Source: Bifiguratus adelaidae
Lineage: Eukaryota > Mucoromycota > Endogonomycetes > Endogonales
Reading direction: 5' to 3'
Length of the DNA: 64,000 nt
NCBI GenBank assembly: GCA_002261195.1
Contig: MVBO01000007.1
Location: forward strand, 72,542-136,541
A program made the translations under genes and the position numbers. The notes beneath the pieces are model-generated. The model was not told where the DNA came from and did no database searches. It saw only the letters and a list, made by a program, of their open reading frames with translations. Positions 50,819 to 63,120 of this stretch are shown here, in pieces (the first letter of the stretch is position 1; each line of letters starts with the position of its first letter).

Positions 50819-52537
50819 ATGGCTGACCTCTCTACGGAGCAGATACACTCTGAACTCGAAAAGTTGGAACAAAATATTACCTTGACACTTCAAAGTGTCG
50901 ATCAAAACTTTGCGCAATGCCACCATGTAGTCAGCACAAAGATCTTGCCGCAAGTGGAGAAGTATGCACAAGCGAGTAAACAGATTTGGGATGGAAGCAA
51001 GGTGGGTGAAAAGTGATATACAGCTTAAGGTAATAGAATCAACTCATGCTTTGATGGGCAGTATTGGTTATACTTTTTCCAGTCGCTGGAAACATCAAGA
51101 GCAGCAGACGGGACAGAGGACAATGCAGAAGGCGCCATACATGCACCAACACCCTTATCGGCCTCTTCGGTACAGTCTCGTCACAATAGTCTGAGGGTCA
51201 ATAATTGGGATGACGATCTTTCTGCGTCTCCATGGGAGCGCCTCAAGAGGGAGATGGACAGCTTCAGTGATCTTTCATCCATTGCACCGGCAACACGAGT
51301 TCGCGCGAACGGTGACAGTTCAGTCGAGCGGAGCAGCATCTTGAGGAGAGCTAATCGATCCAAAATGAGCAATGAACCTAGTCATCTTGGCCATGTCACG
51401 ACACCCGGTCAATTGTCGCCTCCACCGAACGATGAAACTTTTACGCTGGCGGATTTGCAGCCTACCGAGCGTGTTGCAGAGGCTTCAAAGGCTGACAAAC
51501 AACAGGATGCTAGCTTGTCCATCATACGACCTCCCTCGACACCTCATAGAAGCACCACTATCGATGACGACGATTTTTTCAATAATTTGCCATACTCCCC
51601 TCCGCGAACAATGCAATTTGCTATTCCGCAGTCCATGCTACTACGTACTCCAGCCAAGCAAGCAGCCAAAAGCATCGTGGAGGATATATTAAAGTCCGCT
51701 GGAGAAGGAAATCTGAAAGTTTACGACGAGGCAATGAAGAGTGCCCAGAAGCAGCAGTCTGCGAAACGGCGGAAACAATCTGCCAAGGAAAACCGGCGTC
51801 CTCCCGGCACTCCCATACCACCGCCTCCAAATTCAGAACAATCCCGAATCCCTAGATCAGCGGTGAAGCGTGTCACTGGCGATCAGTCACCAAGCGACAA
51901 TCGATCGAATGCAGACCGCTCTGCTCTGGTGCCAACACCGTCCAACTACTTGGCCAGATTCGCAGAATTGGAAGCAGACGACGCCGAAGTAGAGCGACAC
52001 CTTGAGATGATCTCCAAGCTATCACCCTTTTCTGTCAAGACCGATGTCTCGGCCAACAAGAGCCACGCATCCATCAAACCAGAGCAATATGATACATCCT
52101 TCTTCGAGCATGGTCCGAATGATGAGTCAGTAACTGTGGCCCTGAATCAGTCCACCATGTCCAAGACGCCTGGTGCGCCTTCGCGACAGGCGAGCGTACA
52201 ACCTCATCCCTCCGAATCAATCAATGAACGGCCAGTCATGTTCCTTGAAGACGATGAAACAGGTGTGGTTGGGATTGGATCGCCCTGTCCACCTGCCAAC
52301 TGGCTGAACCAAAGTCCCAAATCACCCTTTGCTCTCGTTGGGTCACCCACGTTACATCGGGTCTTTGATGAGGCCAATCGAGATATCCGTCCCATGCATC
52401 GGTCCAGTAGCAAAGCGAGCTCATTGGATGTGAGCATGGTCGATCAAGGCATGCCTCGTTCCGAGAACCTGACAGAGACATTTGGTACGTGGCAGCAAGT
52501 TCCCGAGGACGGATTCTCAAGTGACGAGAACATGTAA
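50819..52537 (+). CDS. ASK1: DASH/Dam1 complex subunit Ask1
   Basis: ASK1 belongs to the fungal DASH ring, which couples kinetochores to microtubule ends. The N-terminal helical domain reads ELEKLEQNITLTLQSVDQNF and QCHHVVSTKILPQVEKYAQA, ending in SKQIWDGSK. The only intron (51002-51061) follows, and the domain ends with YWLYFFQSLETS. These are conserved ASK1 positions. The remainder is disordered with many SP/TP sites (for example STPHRS, LRTPAKQ, SPPRTMQF), as in yeast ASK1, a CDK target. A block SFFEHGPNDESVTVAL lies near the C-terminus, and the protein ends in FSSDENM. Splicing leaves 552 codons in frame. Its presence with CENP-W implies a canonical fungal kinetochore. Confidence 0.9.
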
Positions 52538-52638
52538 CATATACATTCATATAATGCTTCGTGCGGTATGTTAAAACATTGTCTATGGTGTCATTTGTTG
52601 TACATGAGGCGTTCTAGAATGCATTGATGTTAAATATA

Positions 52639-55600
52639 CTACACAGGATCAGATTTGGGTTGGGAGGCTTGAAATTCTGCATATTGCTCTTCCACCTTAT
52701 GCAGAACATCTCGGATCTGTTGTCGCTTAGTATGCATCTCACCTGGAGACCATACTTGCTTATCTTCTTCCTTGTTCTACTAAGTGTGAGACTGATGCGC
52801 GATGGCATGTGCACGAGACTTACCACCAGCTTATCCAGGTAGACATCCGGGTTGGAGAGCAGCTTTTCCACGTAATGGAGGAGGTACACGCCGCAATCGC
52901 AGTAATTGGTCTGAAAGGCAACCTACATCAATCGTGCATACATTAGAATCGAACTCGGGGCCGCGATGAGTAATATAAGTCTGCGAACCTTGGCGTATCC
53001 GGTCATAAGCCCATCCAACTTGATGTCTCTCCCCAGACGCAATTTGCCCTCGAATTTGAGAAAAGAGCGTAATGCGCCAAACGTGTTGGGGTGCCTTGAA
53101 CCAAGCGAATCGAGGACAATCATGAAGGGGCTGGTGTACAACAAGCGGGTTAGAAATCACAAGTCATTTGCTCAGGGCTACCACGTACGTTGTACTGGCG
53201 TCAATGCGTTCAATGTTCGTGGGATCACTTTGTGTCGCTGAACGACGGCCAAATTTGACCGGAGTAGGCCGTATCCTGGGAACCGCGCGCATTTCGATCT
53301 CGGAGTCGTCTTTTTCCGAGTTGTCTGCTTGCTTTGACATGTCCTCGTGAACTGAAGGCGAACTTGCCGCTGACAGCGTTTTTGGTGTTGGCACGTCCTC
53401 AGCTGGCGTCACATACGGCGTACTAGAGCTGTCGTCTGTTGAAGCAGCAGACGCAAAAATCTTTTAGCGCTTGAGATAACTAATTGGCGTTGGACTCACC
53501 TTTCGTCTGTTTGGTGTCCTTCTCCGCAGCCGGTGCATCCTCGGGGAACAGCAAATGCGGATTGCCAATCATGACAAGATACCAATGAAGACTGGGGACA
53601 TGGAAAAGGGATCAGCTTCCGGGTGATCATCTGCATCATGTACTTTTGCCACTTACTTCTCATTGATGGGTACGAAAATATACTTTTTGCTCAGCAAGTC
53701 CAACTTCGCCGTCCATTTCTTGACCCGTTCATAGGCATCTTCCGTTCTAAGGGGCAAAATGACGTGAGAAACGGTAGAGTTACTTGCATCTTATTATTTA
53801 CCTTCCCCGGTCCTTGGACGTTAACCGTTTGAAGAAGAATGTGTTGAATATGTGGACTTGCTCCATGATTTGCGGATTTTCAAGGAGATGCTGATTGAAC
53901 AGCCTATTCATAGAGTATGGATCAGTAAGGCTGCAACTAGAGCTTCACCATTATACTTGCCATTTCAAATAAAATTCGATAATGTTATCGTTTAAAAACT
54001 CGCCGTCGTCCAAGCGCGACTCGTCTTCACGGGTAATTGTGATGGCTCCAATGCCAACAAAAGGGTAGTTGAATAATCTGTCAACGTATTGAGTAATAGC
54101 AAATCACAAATCACAAATCACAAATCCACAGTAAACATTACTTTTTGTCCGAGTTAAGGGAGATGGATTGGATGCGGGTTGAATATCGACATCTAATGCA
54201 AGCATGAGCCACCAGTACAAATGCTAAACAGCAAACATGAAAACCTACGCGGTAGATTCGGCGGACATTGAAGAACCAAACTCAATGGCTTCTTCAAGTG
54301 ATGATTTGTTGGGAGAGGTGGCTTTGGGTCGATTTATGGCAGTAGGCGCAGTTGTTACCTCGATGAGTGAATCCTGTCGCTTGATTCGCGGAGACGATAT
54401 TGGGCTGGGCGGGCGATCAAAATCATACTTGTCGTTCCACCTTGCCCATTCATCGTCCCTAAGACAAGTCTTGAGTGCCAAGGCCCTGTCGAATTCAACA
54501 CGAAAGCTTACTTTAAAAATTTGACGTCGGTTTTCATGATGCTGACAAAGTTTTTGATGTGGTCGACGGTTTGTGAATAAGTTTCGAGTTCTAGGGAAAT
54601 GTAGCGCTTGCGAGTTTCAAAAAAAGTCACTTTGGTGCGTGTGCTCGAGTCAATGGAAGCTGGAAATTCATCAAAGATGCCGCGTAAAATGGCAATGAAA
54701 CGCCCTTCCTTCTGATAAATCTTGGTGGCCGATGCAATATGTTCAGCTACAAGGGGTACCCTTTTGTCATGAGGTACTTACCAGAATATCTTTTATATTT
54801 TCTGTCGAAATCCTGACATATCTCTGCTCGTCTGTCGATATTTTCTTAACAAAGAGCCGCATCGAATGACAGCTCGCTTCCGCTTCAAGGTGATGCGCAG
54901 GCTCCCGAAAATATTCGTATGGTGACATCAGCTTGACGAGATGACTGCGAAGTTTAAGTCCAGAGTCGCGCGTGCTTTCTGTCGCCTTTGGGCTCGCACT
55001 GGATTTACGGAGATGGGGTATTGGCGAGATCAGCAATGAGTGCTGTTTGAAAGCGGATAGTTCGTGTTCGCCTATGCTGTGCGTGGCTAGGCGGTGGCTC
55101 TTTTCGGCGCGCACTGAGGGAGGGCTGTCCTCCAGGGAAGCTCGGACTGAAAAAGGATTTCGTCTTTGTTGAGGCGAATACGCGATTCCATTGGGGCGTT
55201 CATGTGAATCGAGGACTTCAGACTCATCGTGATGGGTATCTTGATAACTCGGTCCATTTTGGAGAAAGTTCATCACACTTGGACGTTTCACCTGCAGCAA
55301 GATGAGTCAATCTGCGTACCGGCAACGGTTACATGTCATGCACTTACCGTTTGCTTTGGCTTCATGGAAGCCACAATGTTGGATGGTGCCTTCAGACGAC
55401 TTTCATGTTCGCTCACCAACTTGGACACGAGCCCTGTTTGCCGTCCTTCAAGCGACCGCCTTCGATCCAGCGTGCTACTGTCGATAGTCGAAGTTTGCCG
55501 GCGCTTGCTCACGGATTTATCCTCCTCATCATCCGAAAGTAGCGTGATAGACTTTGTCATGGCCGAGCCGCATTCTGGCTCCAACTTGTGCAGTCTAGAT

Positions 55601-56224
55601 CCAAAGGTAGAGCGCGCCTAGGAACATGGTCGGTGAATATGTGAAAAGCAATCTAACGTGTGCTCATGGTCGAGCACCTACATAAAAGCCAGTAGTGCCC
55701 CTTAATTCACTTGGGATAGCCTCCCCTTTGATGTTCATCTCGTCCAAGGACACCTTGCGCTTTCGGTCTGTGCATAATGAGCATCATAGCCCACATTGCA
55801 TCCTCACAATCATTTACCTCCGTTTGTCACCGCTCCACCATAGAACCGTGGAACTGTCACACCATCAGGATGCGTTGAACGTGTCCGGATCCTTTCCGTA
55901 CCCTCTTCCTTCTTTATACTCCGTACACCACTCAGCGGTCCGTGATCTACCTTGCGCCGTCGCGTGGGTGGAGTGAGCTCCGGTTCCTGTCCATTCAGGT
56001 CAGCAGGTCGTGTCGTTTAAAACGCATTACTTGCCGGTCGGGGCCGAGGCAGACTGATGGGTTGACCACCAGAAGGTCGCCAATGCGAGTCCTTTAACAG
56101 ACTATTCGGGTCAAAGCTCGTCAGCTCAATCTTTTTACGTGGTGGCTAAAGCGAAATGTCAGCGCATACAAGGCTTTAGAGCAATGCTTACCCTATCCTC
56201 TTCATCATATCCACCACGGTCCAT
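52639..56224 (-). CDS. ULP2: ULP2/SENP6-7-type SUMO protease
   Basis: This is a C48-family cysteine protease that trims SUMO chains. Catalytic elements, spread over several short exons, are DDGEFLNDNIIEFYLKWQ, the His in HWYLVMIGNP, the Asp in FMIVLDSLGSRHP and the Cys in QTNYCDCGVYLLHYVEKLL. A long insert between His and Asp is typical of ULP2/SENP6 rather than ULP1. The N-terminus (MDRGGYDEEDR) and first exons are disordered and Ser/Pro-rich. Possible SUMO-interacting stretches include SITLLSDDEED. A middle helical and beta region (CHSMRLFVKKISTDEQRYVR) may be PH-like. At least ten introns interrupt it. The C-terminus reads QASQPKSDPV. Confidence 0.88.
54101..54128 (+). repeat. Heptamer tandem repeat in a ULP2 intron
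   Basis: About four copies of a CAAATCA-type heptamer lie inside an intron of ULP2. They are short and uninterrupted, and probably reflect replication slippage. No function is apparent. Confidence 0.7.
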
Positions 56225-56430
56225 GGTAGCTGACTGTCCAATCGTTCCCCCAAAACAAACACGGCTCACATTAGCTGTCAGTCAACCGCGTCCAATTTAA
56301 CGTTCCAAAGGAAAGGAAAGTAAAAAGAAAGCTTGCGAGTGATAATAAAGCCACTGACAGGCATTGTGAGCCATTGAATACAGTAAAAGAGAGAGAATAG
56401 AGAGACAAGAAGGAAGCAGTGAGAGAGATA

Positions 56431-56969
56431 CTAGCCTTGTTTCCTCTTTTTATTCTTCTTTTCAGACATGTATTGAGAAAAATAGTCGCCCTTGACGCGT
56501 GCCTTTCCCGTGCTGCTTTGACCAATCGAACCACTTTTTCCAGACTCTTCGTCTTTCTCCTCATCAGCCTTGTCGGCAATACCTCGTTTCTTGGCATGGG
56601 GTGTAGTTGGCGTGGAAGCCGAGTCCTTGTTGGCCATCCTCCGATTGTGGCGTATAATCTTGGACTTGAAGTCGTTTTCATTGGCATGCTTGGTTGCTTC
56701 CTTGTGAGACAGGTATTTGGCACCAAGACCTAGCCTGAAGAAGTACATGTTAGCCAACCGCAACGTCAAAGCATGGTAGAGGACGGTTTTAGGGCGTCAA
56801 CCTACCTTGCAGGTCGACCTTGTGCAAATGAAGCAATGTCTTGCTCTGCCACTTCGTCTTGCCTGTCCTCTTCACTTTCAGGCGGTAACCATGATGTAAC
56901 GAGCGAGCGCGCCCGCCCCATACCGACGGTCAGCTGTGTCTGCAGTGTCTCGACATTGACCTTGGCCAT
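56431..56969 (-). CDS. Small nucleolar-type basic protein (DUF3245-like)
   Basis: Two exons encode MAKVNVETLQTQLTVGMGRA ... QGRPAR joined to LGLGAKYLSHKEATKHAN. The RPARLGLGAK motif is that of the fungal and animal DUF3245 family. The C-terminal half is Lys- and Ser-rich with a basic end (KKNKKRKQG), suggesting a nuclear or nucleolar location. The intron runs from about 56736 to 56804. The function of the family is unknown to me. The assignment rests on the short motif and the overall charge pattern. Confidence 0.65.
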
Positions 56970-57204
56970 GCGCGCGCAAGGCAAAGAAGCTGCACGTGAC
57001 TCGTCAGCTTGTGAGGTGTCTCGCGCATTAGCTGGACGGCTTCCCTTGCCACATTAGTCTTTGTTTCTTCGCGCTGCCTTGTACTCTCCTCTCCTTACTG
57101 TTGTGCATTGCCGCAACACTACAATCTGCCTTGACTCCCATTGCTTGATCCGCGCCACCCTGCTTCCTCACCCTACAGAACACTATACACGGCGCATACA
57201 CGTC

Positions 57205-57904
57205 ATGAGCTATACCAACTCATATACGACGCCGCATCCTCGTTATGTCACCAATCCACGCTCCATATCTTCCACGTCTACGCCTGACATTACTGATGCC
57301 AAATCACGCTTCTACAATCAGAGTCTCGATCAATCCTCCATGGTCAACCTCAACTCATCCTGGGTCAATTACAAGGGAGCATGGTTCACTACCGTCTTTA
57401 TGATTCTATGCCTCAAGATGTTCTTTTCCATAATACCTGGCATATCCTCCGAAGCCAGCTGGACCTTGACCAATTTATCTTACAATACGGTATGTGTGAT
57501 CATGTGGTACACCATATGCAGGTTACTCATGTTCATCTAGGGCAGTTTTATCATGTTTCATTGGGTGCAAGGTATCCCGTTTGAGAATAATCAGGGAGCC
57601 TACGATGGTCTAACTTTATGGGAACAAATCGATGGCGGGATCCAGTTCACTTCCACCCGCAAATTCCTGACAGCCGTTCCCGTTGTACTGTAAGTGACAC
57701 ATTCCGACATGATTGATGCATGGGACTTACATTACTCATCATTTTCCGTACCCTTGCAGATTTCTCCTCTCCACCCATTACACCCACTATGACTTTGTCA
57801 CCTTTCTCATTAACTTCACTTTTACTGCCATCGCCCTCATTGCCAAACTACCCCAAATGCATGGTGTGCGTGTCTTGGGCATCAATAAGAATGACTTGGA
57901 ATAA
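57205..57904 (+). CDS. ORM1: ORM/ORMDL sphingolipid regulator
   Basis: ORM proteins bind and restrain serine palmitoyltransferase in the ER. The N-terminus MSYTNSYTTPHPRYVTNPRS is Ser/Thr-rich, as in fungal Orm proteins whose N-terminal sites are phosphorylated. The conserved core is MVNLNSSWVNYKGAWFTTVF, TNLSYNT, MFHWVQGIPFENNQGAYDGL and TLWEQIDGGIQFTSTRKFL. The C-terminus has STHYTHYDFVTFLINF and ends in HGVRVLGINKNDLE. Two introns lie near 57490-57542 and 57692-57759. Four membrane segments are expected. Confidence 0.95.
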
Positions 57905-58105
57905 AAGCGTCATGAACCCACCCGGTTTTGAGGCAATACACTTTAGCGCGTGGTCTTCCGTTTCAGCGAGCTCTTCCGTCCGCTTGCCTTTTCTGTCCAA
58001 ATTTCCTTTTTGTAGTCAACCTTATCCTGTCGCCATCTATCACTTGCTTCCCGCGCATTCCCATCTCTCTCTCTCTCTATACCCTACTGGCCACTTGCAT
58101 GCACC

Positions 58106-58366
58106 ATGACCGTGAATGATCGCTTTATTACCGAATTATATCCATCACCTTGCTCATCCACTTCGTCGTCCCCCTTCAACTCACCCCTCGTTCATGCTTC
58201 GCCAACCGTCTCACCCAATCTACGGCCATCCTATCTCCTAGACCTGGACGATGACGATGAATGGAATCCCACCATACTACTCTTGTCAAGAGATGCCAAA
58301 AAGATGCGGCGGATATCTTCCGCGAGTGCTGTCACCTTGGCGACCATTCGAGAGGAGGAAGAGTAA
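58106..58366 (+). CDS. Possible small protein gene of 86 residues
   Basis: The open frame starts MTVNDRFITELYPSPCSSTS and is Ser/Pro-rich. It then has an acidic stretch SYLLDLDDDDEWNPTILLL and a Ser/Arg stretch DAKKMRRISSASAVTLATI. Amino-acid use looks protein-like, and the ATG sits just after a CT-rich tract. I know no homologue. It could also be leader or non-coding sequence of VAC1, whose start lies 216 bp downstream. Confidence 0.35.
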   Translation: MTVNDRFITELYPSPCSSTSSSPFNSPLVHASPTVSPNLRPSYLLDLDDDDEWNPTILLLSRDAKKMRRISSASAVTLATIREEEE

Positions 58367-58582
58367 ACGACGAAACCTGCGGGCGGAGAGAAATTTTAAT
58401 TCCAGGCCATCTACGCGCTCTGGCTCCCCCCACCCTCTATATGCATCGTTGATATCTAGTCCCAGTTCTTTGACTCTCTAACCTTCTCTTCATTATAGTG
58501 TGTTCCAAACTGTAGTATAGCCATCTCTTCCAATTTTCAACTGTATATTGTCTCCCCCTTTGCGTCTATTCAATACATAGTC

Positions 58583-60523
58583 ATGGCACTGTCAGGGCTA
58601 TCGGCGTCCTCGACAGTTCCTAGTCGAGCTGTACATTCTAGTCCGTCTCCTTCACCTTATGAGCAGTTTATACCAGAAGGACCGGTGGCATGTCCCATTT
58701 GCGACTTGTCATGTGTATCGCTACAGCAGTTGAACAGGGTAGGCACTATACGCGGTCGGACACTCGGTCAGAGCACATTTCTCACCGGTTGATAGCATAT
58801 TGACGATGCGCATACACTGTATGCCGAAGGAAGTGGCGAGGACGACGATGATGACGACGACATTCTTAATCCTGTAAAGACATGGTTCAAGGCTGCTCAA
58901 AAGAAGGTCATGCTACCGCTCAAGGACAAGAATACCAACTTTGCTCGGTTCTCGTCTGGGCTTCTCGATCCACACTTGATGAGCAACTTTTCAAATAACC
59001 TTCAGTTGTCCTCACAGCAGGCTCCAGTGCAAGTCTTGCCCGAGGCTGACCAAGTGACCAAGGCGCACTGGCAACCAGACCGACCAAATGCGACCTGTCA
59101 TCATCCTGGATGCCGAAAGGCGCTTGGACGGAGCGGTGTTGGTAAACGACACTGCTACAAATGTGGCCAACTTTATTGCGACCAACATGTTCAATTCACC
59201 ATGCGGCTGGATCGACAGGCAGAGCATGATCCCTACGAAGGCATCTGGTGTCCTGTCTGTCAGTCTTGTTTCACGTCACAAGAAGGCTACAACGATCATG
59301 AAGGTACAACGCGTGATCGGACGACCTTGTTCCTCAAGGGGCGGACGAAAACCATGGATCGCGTGCATTTGGAGGAGAATCGATTGGAGAAGCGGATGGA
59401 ACGGTTAGCCAGAATACATGCACTTCAAGATGTCGATTCGCCCACCTCATCGCCTGTACCGTCCGGACGCCTTTCTCCGGCCATGCAGGCCAAACGGACC
59501 CACCCTAATCCACCGTCTCATGATGCTCCCCGGTCATTGATGCATCGGGCAAGTTCATCGAGTGTGAGCCTGTTGGGCTTGCGCAAGAATTTTCGAGGTG
59601 AGATCAAAAGCTGTGCCAGTGCGGACGGTAGAGACTGATCATGTGGAATGTCTTGTAGATGCCGAGCGGACCGTGGTGGGATGGGAGGAGGATGCCAATG
59701 TGATTGTATGTCCGATCGACGGGTAAGTGAAGCAGATCGATGACCATCTATTCCGACTGACATGCACAACAGCGCCAAATTCTCCTTTTCGAATCGCAAA
59801 CATCACTGTCGATTGTGTGGACGTGTCGTGTGCGGGCAGCCGACGTGTTCTTCAGAAGTCCCGCTTTATCTTGACATGTCTATAGAAGGCATGGACGCGG
59901 AGCCTGTAGGTTACACCCGGATATGCACAGATTGTCAGCGATCCGTGTTCCGACGCAAGATGGCGCACGATGATATGGTGAGGCCACCTCCAGTCGTGGG
60001 CTTGTATCATCGGCTCGTACGGAGGAAAGAAGATGTGGAGAAGGAATTACCAGTCTTTCAACAGGCGCTCGCCATGTTGGAGAAGGGCGACGTTCAAAAC
60101 CAGACGCACGATGACTTCAAGCGCGCGGCTCAAACTCGAAAAGATCTCTTGTCAAGTTTTGCCCAATTGGATTCCCTCAGTAAAACCATTGGCAATCTTA
60201 AGAAACCCAACTCACCCTCCTATCAACACCTTCATCAAAACATTCACATCGCAACCACCCAATGGCTTCAAGAGCACATGTCTGCTCTCCGCATGGTCCC
60301 GCATATCCTCAAACCCGCCAAACCCTCTCCAGACGTCGCATCCCCCGAAAAGATTCAAGCGCAACAACAGCTCGATATACTCAATGAGCAATATACCCAA
60401 GTCCAAGAGTTCATCACGGATGCAACGAAAAAGCGCAAATTTGACGATGTCAAGAACCTGAGACGTAACTTAGCAGAGTTAGAGTCTGAGATTGAGCGTG
60501 TCAAGGCCCTAGTGGCTTCATAA
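58583..60523 (+). CDS. VAC1: Rabenosyn/VAC1-type endosomal tether with FYVE fingers
   Basis: This protein acts in endosome fusion with Rab5 and Sec1-family proteins and binds PI3P. An N-terminal C2H2 finger (CPICDLSCVSLQQLNRHIDD) is split by an intron after LNR. An acidic run of Asp follows. The first FYVE-like finger is CHHPGCRKALG then GKRHCYKCGQLYCDQH. A linker with KNFR joins by introns to the second FYVE: FSFSNRKHHCRLCGRVVCGQ. The C-terminal helices (QLDILNEQYTQVQEFI) suit a Rab-binding coiled coil. The order C2H2-FYVE-FYVE-helical is that of yeast Vac1/Pep7. Introns lie near 58738-58799, about 59599-59659 and about 59721-59771. Confidence 0.9.
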
Positions 60524-60638
60524 TGTAAAGAGGTGTGATGACAAATAGGCCAATGGGAGCCCTTTTCATTTTACTGCCTCTATTGGAATTAGCACAAACG
60601 CCAGTGCTTTTATAGGGTAGAGGATATACTAGTGCGCC

Positions 60639-61053
60639 ATGGTAAGCGGGGGACATTTTCCGTCTGAATCACCAGTCATGGTAACTCTGTCTTTCACAGC
60701 TCTTTTACTCCTTCTTCAAGACCCTCGTTGGTCACCAGATAACCGTCGAACTTAAGAATGATCTCGCCATTACCGGCACATTAGTGTCTGTCGATCAATT
60801 CCTTAACATTAAGCTGGACGATATCCAAGTGGTGGACGAGGCCAAGTATCCTCACATGGTAAGTGCGCAGTGTAAGTGACAAGCAAGAATCTTACGCGTC
60901 TATGTCTAGATGTCTGTCAAGAACTGCTTCATTCGTGGATCTGTCGTACGGTATGCTAAATTACCGGCAGCTGCTGTTGATACTGCTCTCTTGCAAGATG
61001 CCGCTCGACGTGAAGCAGCCCAACCAACACCACCCAACGTCAAGGTGAAATGA
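60639..61053 (+). CDS. LSM2: U6 snRNA/mRNA decay protein LSm2
   Basis: LSm2 is a subunit of the Lsm1-7 and Lsm2-8 rings. The first exon contains only the ATG. A 58-nt intron (60642-60699) follows. Exon 2 reads LFYSFFKTLVGHQITVELKN and then TGTLVSVDQFLNIKLDDIQV (Sm1). A second intron (60859-60909) leads to MSVKNCFIRGSVVRYAKLPA (Sm2) and a C-terminal tail. Splicing yields 101 residues in frame, almost identical in layout to human LSM2. A TATAG-containing AT stretch lies near 60611. Confidence 0.97.
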
Positions 61054-61147
61054 ACATGTCTTGTCAGCACGCAAGCCAAAACGAAACAAATTGAAAGGCG
61101 TTGAGAGAGATGGCATTGTATTCTATGTACACATGTATACACGCGCG

Positions 61148-61606
61148 TTAGCCCGGGCCGACTTTGGGAATATCGTAATGCTCCGAGAGCTCTTCAAGGC
61201 GTCGATTAAAGTCTGCGACTCTGTCCTTGTGAGACATGGCAGCCTGTTTGCGTATTCGTTCTTCTTGCTGTGATAGATGTGATTGAGTTTAGAGACGGTT
61301 TGCCACAGCACAAGGATCTCTCTATCTGTCTCTCTCTTGTGTCTGTCGATGATACACTTACCCTTAGTCGTTGTGCTTCTTCAAACTTAAGTTCAGCCGC
61401 CGTCTTTTTGGGTTTCTTGTCGGTCGTCGTCGATGAGCTTGAATCTGACTTGGTGCTCACATGCTCCGACTTGGTCTTCTTCTTCTTCTTTCTACCCACT
61501 CATTAGCATTTAGACTACTCTCAAGGCTATCTATAGCTTACTTGACGATAGGATCGCCTCCCTTGAGCTTCAATGCGCCTTTGGTGACGCTCTCGTAGGC
61601 AGACAT
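61148..61606 (-). CDS. FAM32A: FAM32A homologue
   Basis: This is a small nuclear protein; the human homologue is found in the catalytic spliceosome near the 3' splice site. The start [17 protein letters not shown] is the conserved FAM32A N-terminus. A Lys-rich second exon ([16 protein letters not shown]) is followed, after another intron (about 61270-61363), by [20 protein letters not shown] and [13 protein letters not shown], which match the human C-terminus closely. It lies convergent to LSM2 (94 bp apart) and divergent from HEM25. Confidence 0.9.
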
Positions 61607-61729
61607 TGTTGAAATATTGCAGTCTTTGACAGTGGAAGGAGAGACTTATAGCGACACGTTGGACACGTTCGGGAACACACACACATTATTAGAGCATATT
61701 CTTGACAACGCTTGTCACTACCCGACTGA

Positions 61730-63026
61730 ATGTTGGCTCCTGCAACGACAAGCAAGCCCAAGGTCAATCCCTGGTTGCACTTAGGCGCCGGCGGGATCTC
61801 GGGTCTCATTGCATGTACGGCGCTTCAACCACTCGACCTCCTCAAAACGCGACTTCAGCAACAACGGCAGGATCAATTGGCGTTTATCAAGGAAGCGCGG
61901 GCTAAAGGACTTCTTGTGGCGCCTCAAGCCAGGTGAGTTTTTAGCGCATTGGTGGATCGCGTTGTGCTTAGGCGCTGCTCTAGCAACATTTACAATACGG
62001 TACGGACGATTGTCAAGGATCATGGACCGCTGGGTCTATGGCGTGGTACGGTACCGACGATCTTTAGGTGAGACATCATGGACAGAGGGCACGAGAGGCA
62101 CTCAATCGACTTACCTGGATGAATAGAAATGTCCCGGGATCGGCGCTTTATTTCGCCTTTCTTTCCGAGATTCGAAGCTTTCTGCTGGCGACGCAATCAC
62201 CCGGCGCGACGAAACTGAGTAATCGCAACAACCTGGTTGCGGGCGGGACGGCCAGGGCGACCGTAGGATTCGTAATGATGCCCATCACTGTGGTCAAGAT
62301 TCGATATGAGGTACGGGTGGGCGAATGAGAGGTACATGTGCACTCGTCTGATGCAGCATCTTAGAGCAACTTTTACAATTACAAGAGCATCTATGAAGCC
62401 TTTCAGTCCATCGTCAAGACAAATGGGGTCAAAGGTAAGATCGTCGAGGCGATTCAGCATGGATCGCGCAAGGGCAGGGTATTCAGGCACCTCTTGTATA
62501 GGCCTCTTTGCAGGCTTTGGTGCTACAGCCATTCGAGATGCGCCTTTTGCCGGCATTTATGTCCTCTTTTACGAAAAGATGAAATCGGGTCTCAACAGTA
62601 GGTTCATCATTGTCTCTTGCATGGCGTGTGTTAACGGTTGGATGTGTAGATGTTGCGACGATGCATCAAGTGAGCGTCGCAAACGCAGCCATCAATCTAG
62701 CATCAGGCAAGTGACCTTTGGTATTGCCCACCTAGAGGCCTTGCTCATTGCTCTTCTTGACAGGCATCACAGCCGGTTTGGCAGCTACGACCATCACTCA
62801 ACCCTTTGACCTCCTAAAGACACGCATACAACTCAAACCCGACGTGTACAAAAATATGTTTCAGGCCGCCGTGAAGGTCTTTTCGGAAGGCGGTCTCTTG
62901 GGATTTTTCGATGGCATGGGCGTTCGATTGGTGAGGAAACCGCTCAATTCAGCCATCTCATGGACCGTCTATGAAGAAATTGTGCGGTGGCAGCAGAGTC
63001 GACATCCTCTTCCATACACCTTGTAA
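61730..63026 (+). CDS. HEM25: Mitochondrial glycine carrier (SLC25A38/Hem25)
   Basis: This carrier imports glycine for the first step of heme synthesis. Three carrier repeats each have the signature: [22 protein letters not shown] and [11 protein letters not shown]. Other blocks are [47 protein letters not shown] and [20 protein letters not shown], which resemble SLC25A38 more than other carriers. Five or six short introns (from about 61934 on) divide the repeats. The end [20 protein letters not shown] is also typical of this group. Confidence 0.9.
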
Positions 63027-63120
63027 ATAGATTGACGAAAGGAGACGATTATATCACGGTACTCACTTCATTAAAAATTGTACACTGCATTAGAGGGAAG
63101 GTCTATGAGATATGGCCTAA

